DNA of 64,000 nt from Takakia lepidozioides (taxonomy: Eukaryota; Streptophyta; Takakiopsida; Takakiales; Takakiaceae), in assembly GCA_030704615.1 (NCBI GenBank), contig CM060734.1, positions 2,356,001 to 2,420,000 of the forward strand, given 5' to 3'. Positions 58,343 to 64,000 of the stretch are shown in pieces; the stretch's first letter is position 1, and each line of letters opens with the position of its first letter. The notes under the pieces were generated by a model. That model was given only the letters and a program-made list of their open reading frames with translations. It had not been told where the DNA came from and did no database searches. Made by a program: the position numbers and the translations under genes.

Positions 58343-58700
58343 TTAGGCTTCATAGGGGGAGGAGTTCTCTTTCTTTCTTAGTTTATGCCCTTCATATGTA
58401 AGCTCCCCCCCTTGTGCCATAGCATGACGTAGTTCTACTTTTAATGTTGCTAATGATAGGGAGGCCATGGATTTGAAGTTCAGAAGAGACCTGGATACTT
58501 GGAGCTGATGAGGTGCAAGACGACAACCTTTCTCAACTGCATCCACAATTGCTTTACCTCCCGGGTGTACAGCCCAGTTGATGGACTGGAAGTTGAGGTC
58601 GGTCCCCTTTAGAAGATCCGTCACAAAATCCTCGGCTCGACTACCCACTAGCTGGGGAACATTTGTCGTGCACCTAAGCATCGTGCCACAACATACATCA
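58343..58700 (-). pseudogene. Type III polyketide synthase (chalcone synthase-like) C-terminal remnant
   Basis: The minus frame reads NVPQLVGSRAEDFVTDLLKG, INWAVHPGGKAIVDAVEKGC and LAPHQLQVSRSLLNFKSMAS. The WAVHPGG phrase holds the catalytic histidine of chalcone/stilbene synthase-type enzymes, and VPQLV..., KAI.DAVE..L and Q...SR..L are the neighbouring family words. The downstream N (of GN.SS) is replaced and the glycine-rich C-terminal GF.PG motif is absent, ending instead in YEGHKLRKKENSSPYEA. The N-terminal half with the active-site cysteine is not found upstream. It is therefore a truncated remnant of a gene for flavonoid or sporopollenin-type polyketide chemistry. Confidence 0.65.
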
Positions 58701-59096
58701 CTGTCCACCATACATTCTAAGCACACAATCCTAGAAAGCTATGCCACAATCGCCCCCCTAGCTGGTGATTACGTCCCTCTAACACCAGATAGCTGACAAG
58801 TATCCATCTCAATAAGATCATCATTTGGTCTTCAATCGCACATGTCCCAATTTTTTAAAGTATATGGATCAAGAGGCCGGGTGCAACGAGAGCCCCATCG
58901 TTAATCGCCTACTCGCAATCCATGATCTTCAATTGAGTATCCATGGCGTTGAGCTCCTACAAGCTAGACCTTGGATCACTTGGCAACTCCACCATTGTCA
59001 TGCCCACTACCTATGTTCAAGGCATCGTGGACACAACCATTCTCCACTAGGAACCTCCTCAAGTGGCAGTGTCTAGCATCCCATGTGCCACCCCCT
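58700..59096. other. Flank of CACTA element 3, no gene seen
   Basis: No supported reading frame. The insertion point of the element at 59097 lies in this otherwise featureless sequence. Confidence 0.4.
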
Positions 59097-59930
59097 CACT
59101 ACAGGAAAAGGGGGGGCCTTTGCGACGCCCGGGCCACGCCGCAGCGTCAAGAAAACGCGCATTTCGGGCACGCGGCAGGTGCCGAATTTGCGACGCCCAG
59201 TCGTCGCCCGGCAGTCGCATGGGCTTCGCCAAAAAGACGTCGCAAAAATGCGACGTATGGGGGTTGCGAGCCCGCCCCAACTCCCGCAACTGCCGGACGT
59301 CGCTTTTCAGGCCGTCCGCGCCGATATCAGGGGTCTCCTTTGAGCGACGTCTCGCCGTCGCGGCCCTCCAGCCGACGGCGTTGGTGGGGGCGACGGCGCG
59401 GCGTGGCATCCCTTTTTTTTTCTAACCTGCCCGGGAGTCCCATCCTAAAACCCAAAAACATGTGGCGTAAGCCGGATGGTACGCCAAGCGACGCCAGTGC
59501 GTTGCTGCAAATGACTATTGGGCGTGGCAAAAAAAAAACAGCAGGAGCAGGAGTCGGGCTCCGCCACGCCCGAGCGTGGGTTTTCGCGACGCTCTGGCGT
59601 CGCTTTTTTTTTATTTAATCCAAAAAATAAAAGACGTGGCGCAGGCAGGGTGGCGGGCTCCGTGACGCCAGGGCATCGCGGCTTGCGACCCCCGGACCAA
59701 AAAAACATGTCGCAGGGGGTGTTGGGCATTGCCGCCTACAAATGGGATTTGCGACGCCCGCCCAAAAAACACGTCGCCAATTGCAACGTCCTGCAGTCGC
59801 GAGGGCAGCCTGGTGGCGGGGGGGGGGGGTTTGGGGGTTGATTTTGGGGGTGAATTGGGGGTGGTTTTTGTTTTTTGTCTGGTTTTGTTTTTGGGGATGG
59901 GAGACCTTACAGCTTCTATTTCTCTGATTT
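59097..59930. repeat. Terminal and subterminal repeats of CACTA element 3
   Basis: The CACTA terminus is followed by many GCGACG/CGTCGC motifs (e.g. 59120-59180, 59215-59260, 59340-59400, 59590-59610, 59750-59800) in both orientations. Two are followed by poly-T or poly-A runs. This is a variant of the GACCCC..GGGGTC palindromes of element 1. A G-run with TTTTGGGGG follows (59815-59890). Confidence 0.8.
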
Positions 59931-60089
59931 AGCAGGTACACAATTGAGCAAGCATGAATCGAGGGTGAGGACGGTGCGACACATGAATAAGATGGAAAGA
60001 TGGAAAGATGGAAATATATTTACAGGAAATGAGCTGAAAAGCTCACAAGGGTTCAGTAGGCTGACCCTGGGACCTACATGGACTAGGAC

Positions 60090-61175
60090 TAGTCATCCTC
60101 ATCCTCATCCTCAGTGGAGGACTCAGAGCTATCCGATGAGCCTGATGACTCCGCGCTCTTTGCCAGAGCACCTAAATGAGGCGGCGTTCCCCTAAGTCCC
60201 ACAGAACTCTCATCCAATCCCTGGCCATGACCCCCGACCTTATCCATATTAGTGCCCTATAGTGCACTCATCCCCTCCGTGTTGGCCATGTTCTTCATGA
60301 GGGATTGCCAACCATGCTCATTGGCGTAGTTGTACTCTACCGGAGATGGCTTCCTCTCAAACACGCGTTGCTACACATGCCACACAAATTAAAGTTAGTT
60401 CTTCGCGATGATGGAGCCAGAAAGAAGACATAACAAAATCCATAGGGAAGTACGACTTACAAATCGCAAGATAAAACCCTTAGATCCGTCGGCGCCCACT
60501 TGTGTGTGGATTCATGCTTGTCAAGGCGGACTGTTGTTGCTTCGCGTGCCCGGTCAAATTTGGCCTTGTTTGCGGCATCATTCTCTCCCACAATGAGTGC
60601 ATCCCACGATACCTATGCCCCCCCCAACAATTAGTGAATTACACACATACGTTGCATCGAATCCACCTCATTAATGCACATGCGACAAATGGAAGGTGAA
60701 ATGATTCAGGATTTGCCAACCTGTGTAATTCCATAAGGTGGTTTGGGTATGGCCCCCTTTTCCATTGCCCTCCAAATGATCTGTTTGGCAAGATACCTCC
60801 TATCCTTCAAGTTTCGCCCCACCATCTCCATCACCCTTGTGTCACTCCAATTGCCCGGAAACCGGCGGTCTAACTCACGGGCATACGCCCGCTTCGCGCC
60901 AAAGTACTAATCAGCCCACTCGATGTGCAAAGGGAACCACCTCATTGCGAGTTCGAAGGCTGGCTTTTTCATAGCCTCCCAGAACGCACCGCAGGGGTTA
61001 CCATGGCGATTCACCTCCACCGGTGGCACCACGATCTTTACCAACTCCACGTCCTATATCGCCAAGGCCATGTTCTTCTTCCCACCCTCTCCCTTCTTTG
61101 TATCCTCCTTCCCTTGCTCCTTTGTTACCCCACTGCCCTCCCCCGCATGCACACTCACCTCTTCCTCTCCATGGG

Positions 61176-61206
<31 letters not shown>

Positions 61207-61930
61207 TTCCTTCCCCTTCTCCACGACCATCTCCTTCCCCTTCCCCGCTACTCCCTCTCTCTCCTTCTCCCTCTTCCTTCTCTCTCTCTCCCCGGCAGCC
61301 CCTTCATTGATGGTAAAAGGGATCTCGGGAGGTCGAGGCCTCTTCTTTTTACCTTTGGTGTTCGGGTCCTTCATGAACACCACGTGCTCTCCCTCATTGG
61401 CAACCCCACCGGACTGCACCAATGAGGCCAGTCATGTTGCTGCCTCCTGAAGACAAATAACCCCTCCAAATTCAAAAAAAGAAACAAACAACAAAGAAAA
61501 TCATGCATGCAAAGGAAATGATAAAACATGGAACAAGGTGCGACAGTTGTACCTTTGCAAGCTTGTCCGATTCGCCCCCGGTGTCACCCGATGTGGCAGG
61601 AGTCCCCGTTGCCAGATGTGCCCGCATTATCCCCTCTCGGAGCGCCACTGGAAGTAGATTCCAGATGTGGAGCATAGCTGGCGGCGGCGCCCCGTAGTCC
61701 AGGCCCTTCATTGCTGACCGCTCAGGTTCAGGGGGCGGCATCGGTGATCAGCTAGGCCGCTCCAAACCGGCCCATACCTCCTCCTCCCCCCCCCCCCAAA
61801 TGTGTATCAGGGTAGAAGCCCTCACTGGCTTGACTTCTTCGAGGCGCTTCGCTATCTCGGCCACTTCATTGGCCCTCCTCGTCTCCTCCTCCCTCATCGA
61901 CAACATTGGGCTAGCAATGGAGGCTTTCAA
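60090..61930 (-). pseudogene. CACTA accessory gene (TNPA / Transposase_24-like), element 3
   Basis: On the minus strand: a glutamate-rich helical piece (61930-61800, REEETRRANEVAEIAKRLEE), an exon with LHIWNLLPVALREGIMRAHL (61741-61550) and a lysine-rich exon (61422-61054). The conserved core follows: HGNPCGAFWEAMKKPAFELA, MRWFPLHIEWAD, ELDRRFPGNWSDTRVMEMVG, RNLKDRRYLAKQ (about 60990-60790). An acidic C-terminus (SSTEDEDEDD, about 60095) ends it. The core pairs residue for residue with GEFWEALRRHAF..., GGGWSESRLMGLIGKNLKDR at 16.3-16.5 kb. Two in-frame TAG codons (about 61050 and 60905) break it. By analogy it would bind the element's subterminal repeats. Confidence 0.6.
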
Positions 61931-62580
61931 AGGCCCTTGAACTTGATGTTGGGCCTTATATTGGACAAGGAGCTGATGAGAAGGGTGTGGGATGCAACTC
62001 TCCTACAAGCGGCCCAACCCACCTTAGCAAATGTGTTTTTGCTGGCAGAGCGGATAGAGCTCAACATGGTGGAGGAACGAGTGGTCATGGTGGGATTTGC
62101 TAAGGAGACACCACGGGGTAGTGGTGCTCCTATCCAGCCACTGCCCCAACGTGCTCAAGGCAACAAGGGGGCTCAGGTGAAGCCCAGGGTATGACAGAGA
62201 GGACCTCAGATGCAAGGGTCTCTCCCTTCATTTGCAGGCCAACAACGGGCGGATGTGGTGTGCTGAATATGTGGAGGACCCCATGTCAAGAAGGATTGCC
62301 CAGAGGGAGGCAATGGGTTGGCATAGCCTGCACAGCTGCAGTGTGGGCATTGTGGCAAATATGGGCCAGTGTTATGGTTTGTATCCTGAATTACGCCCAG
62401 GCCAGTTCCAAGGGAACAATGGTGGCCGGGGGCGAGGTGGAGCAGCCCAGAGAGAACGAGGTGGTCAGGCACAATATGCAGATCAAGGGCAAGCTCAGCT
62501 TGGGTGGACGTCGTAGCCTTTGTACCACTAGTCCCACTGCTGCTCGTGGAAGCTGCCCTTGCCCCTCTAGTGCCTCTAGT
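61930..62580 (+). pseudogene. Retrotransposon gag, C-terminal half with zinc knuckles
   Basis: The plus strand reads LNLMLGLILDKELMRRVWDA, LANVFLLAERIELNMVEERV and, with frame changes, CGGPHVKKDCPEG and CGHCGKYGP. These are knuckle-like cysteine clusters typical of the nucleocapsid end of plant LTR-retrotransposon gag. No protease, reverse transcriptase or integrase follows. It faces the N-terminal half (62600-63042) head-on, on the other strand. Confidence 0.55.
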
Positions 62581-62595
62581 GATGGAGACATAGTC

Positions 62596-63042
62596 GGGGG
62601 ACCAGTACATCTTCCACTCCTCGATCTCAACATCATGCCCCCGCCTAAACTCATAGTAATCATCCATGGGCGGCCCCTCAAGGTGCTGAAATAGCCCCTT
62701 CCATGCCATAAAAGGCGTAAACAGTTGTGGATTGCGCATTTGCTGCAAGTCACACCAATTATCAAACTCTTGGATAAAATCATCCAACTCAATGGTGCCC
62801 ACAGCCCCAAAGTACCTTCGTGGCCCCTTGGTAGCTCCATACATCTCCTCCATTGTGTCCCACAACAATGGCAAGGAAACAACTTGCACCGCCGGTGTGA
62901 GTCCTCCTGATTCACAATCCGAATCAGAACCTTCCGTAGAAGACACAAGAGGTGAAGGTGGCCTAAACTGCACACCTCGTCTCGTGTACCTACTAGTATC
63001 GCTAGTGCTCGTACTGGTACCTTCCCCAGCAACTAGTGGCAC
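62596..63042 (-). pseudogene. Retrotransposon gag, N-terminal half
   Basis: The minus frame reads ELDDFIQEFDNWCDLQQMRN, FTPFMAWKGLFQHLEGPPMD and DVEIEEWKMYWSPDY, the helical capsid-like start of a plant gag. The continuation is expected to be the LNLMLG...AERIE segment, but that lies on the opposite strand at 61930-62200. The frame beyond 62600 is a chance continuation across that segment. Confidence 0.5.
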
Positions 63043-63044
63043 CT

Positions 63045-64000
63045 CCGTGTTGACAAACTGACACTCAACCGGTCATAAACCTGTCTCTAACCCCCTCTCC
63101 ACAAGGTAATCGGGTAGAGAACCTGATGCGGCTTATGGTTTGGAATACTAGGCTCCTAACATAGCCTGCACCTGTACCTGCACCTGCATCCACCGCAGGC
63201 ACTCCTATAGTTGGCTGGTCATCACCTCCAACCTCACCACAGGAGAAACAAAGATGGTTTGACTGGTCATCAACCCAGCCTCACCATCGACAACATGCTC
63301 TAGGGTTGGATCGGCGATCAAGCTCGAGTCAACCACCTATAAAATCAAGCGCCCACACAAAGCTAACATGGCGCACAATCAAGCATGCAGGTGTGGAGGG
63401 GATCCAAACATAAGAATGAAAACAACAACTCCCCCACATCAAAAACAACTCCACAGTGTCGCTCCTGCAACCCAGCCCAAACCTGGACTGACTCTTGCCT
63501 CCAACTACGGAAAGGTCTCGGCCTACAAAGAAGGTGAAAAGCTACGAGGAAGGGAAACTAAAGCAATGCATATCCCCAGCACGCTCTCATCCCAACACCC
63601 TCTTTTTTCCTCTCTTCTCTCTCACTTGCATGACCATGAGAGCATCCTGTAGACACTCTTGAGACCGCCCTCCATGAGCTCATGAAACTTGGCCTCCAAG
63701 GCCCCATGCAAGCCTCCACAGGGTCCGCCAGTACCTCATTACGTCCACCAGCCATTCCTCAGAATGGAACCACCTCAGGAAACCATGCCATTTGTTGAAG
63801 GTTCAAAAATGGAGCAAATAGAGGTACATATAGGCCCCAACAACATTCTGTCCAAAGGAATTACCTGCAGGCTGGTCTCCCCCATAGTGAAGAATTGGGC
63901 TGAAAACCCCAAAAGATTACCTGCAGGGAGGTAACCCCCTTTGTTAAAACGCAACAGGGAGGCAATTCCAACTTTTTTGCCAGATCAGCTAGCTCAAAAC
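63045..64000. other. No gene supported to window end
   Basis: Short frames only. ACCTGTACCTGCACCTGCAT-like repeats lie near 63170-63195. No CACTA terminus or LTR is recognised. Confidence 0.35.

Larger units (their letters stand above)
59097..64000. mobile_element. CACTA element 3, left end, runs to or past the window end
   Basis: Begins CACTACAGGAAAAGGGGGGG then CTTTGCGACGCCC, closely like the left terminus of element 1. A subterminal zone rich in GCGACG and CGTCGC words follows to about 59930. An accessory gene on the minus strand reads toward this terminus, mirroring the outward-facing arrangement at the right end of element 1. Retrotransposon gag sequence interrupts it from about 61930 on. 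No right terminus is found before 64000, so the extent beyond about 61.9 kb is an inference. Confidence 0.75.

Noticed and set aside
60923-61450. Plus-strand ORFs with poly-Phe or poly-Ser tracts
   Set aside because: Antisense of the lysine-rich exon of the accessory gene; the coding evidence is on the minus strand.

Overview
The window is nuclear DNA of a land plant. It carries a plant-type calcium-dependent protein kinase, a BYPASS1-like protein, a UBTD-type protein, spliceosomal introns, CACTA (En/Spm) DNA transposons, plant LINEs and many fragments of PLS/E/DYW pentatricopeptide-repeat (PPR) genes. The PPR-DYW wording and the repeat load suggest a seed-free lineage (lycophyte, fern or moss). 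This is an inference; I cannot fix the species.

Layout. (1) 1-24.9 kb is a graveyard of PPR-E/DYW genes on both strands, cut up by transposons. A 16.8-kb CACTA element (1580-18382, 3-bp target duplication TCC) splits one PPR gene. A second CACTA end (to 996) cuts off its C-terminus. A 2.7-kb insertion splits a DYW domain, and a LINE with a 12-bp duplication splits a third PPR copy. (2) 24.95-29.64 kb is a decayed second copy of the big CACTA transposase gene. (3) 30.2-41.8 kb is gene-bearing: a broken possible UPF0496-like gene, a BYPASS1-like gene (33279-34352, -), a small conserved plant gene of unknown function (37151-38000, -) and an intronless CDPK (39402-41165, +). (4) 42.6-57.5 kb holds two intron-containing genes that I reassembled exon by exon. 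One is a putrescine/spermidine-type solute-binding protein (48827-42927, -, 7 exons). The other is a UBTD-like protein (57513-52614, -, 4 exons, MGC start). LINE insertions lie in introns and flanks. (5) 58.3-64 kb has a type III polyketide synthase remnant, then the left end of a third CACTA element (from 59097) with its accessory gene and a rearranged retrotransposon gag.

Most interesting system: the large CACTA family here seems to encode a transposase with a SET-like domain. In the two copies whose transposase region is visible (elements at 1.6-18.4 kb and 25-29.6 kb), a transposase-associated zinc-finger-like domain is followed by a proline-rich linker. Next comes a region with SET-domain landmarks (GxGLF..DI, GNxAG(F/L)(I/V)NSS, I.(A/V)G..LFASYEFS), and then tnp2, DUF4218 and DUF4216. 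In the 16.8-kb element this gene is broken by what looks like an inversion between oppositely oriented minisatellite arrays. The same family has dense GC-rich palindromes below its termini and an outward-facing accessory gene (TNPA/Transposase_24-like) next to the terminal array.

All transposon ORFs seen are broken by frameshifts, stops or deletions. The CDPK, BYPASS1-like, solute-binding and UBTD genes look intact.
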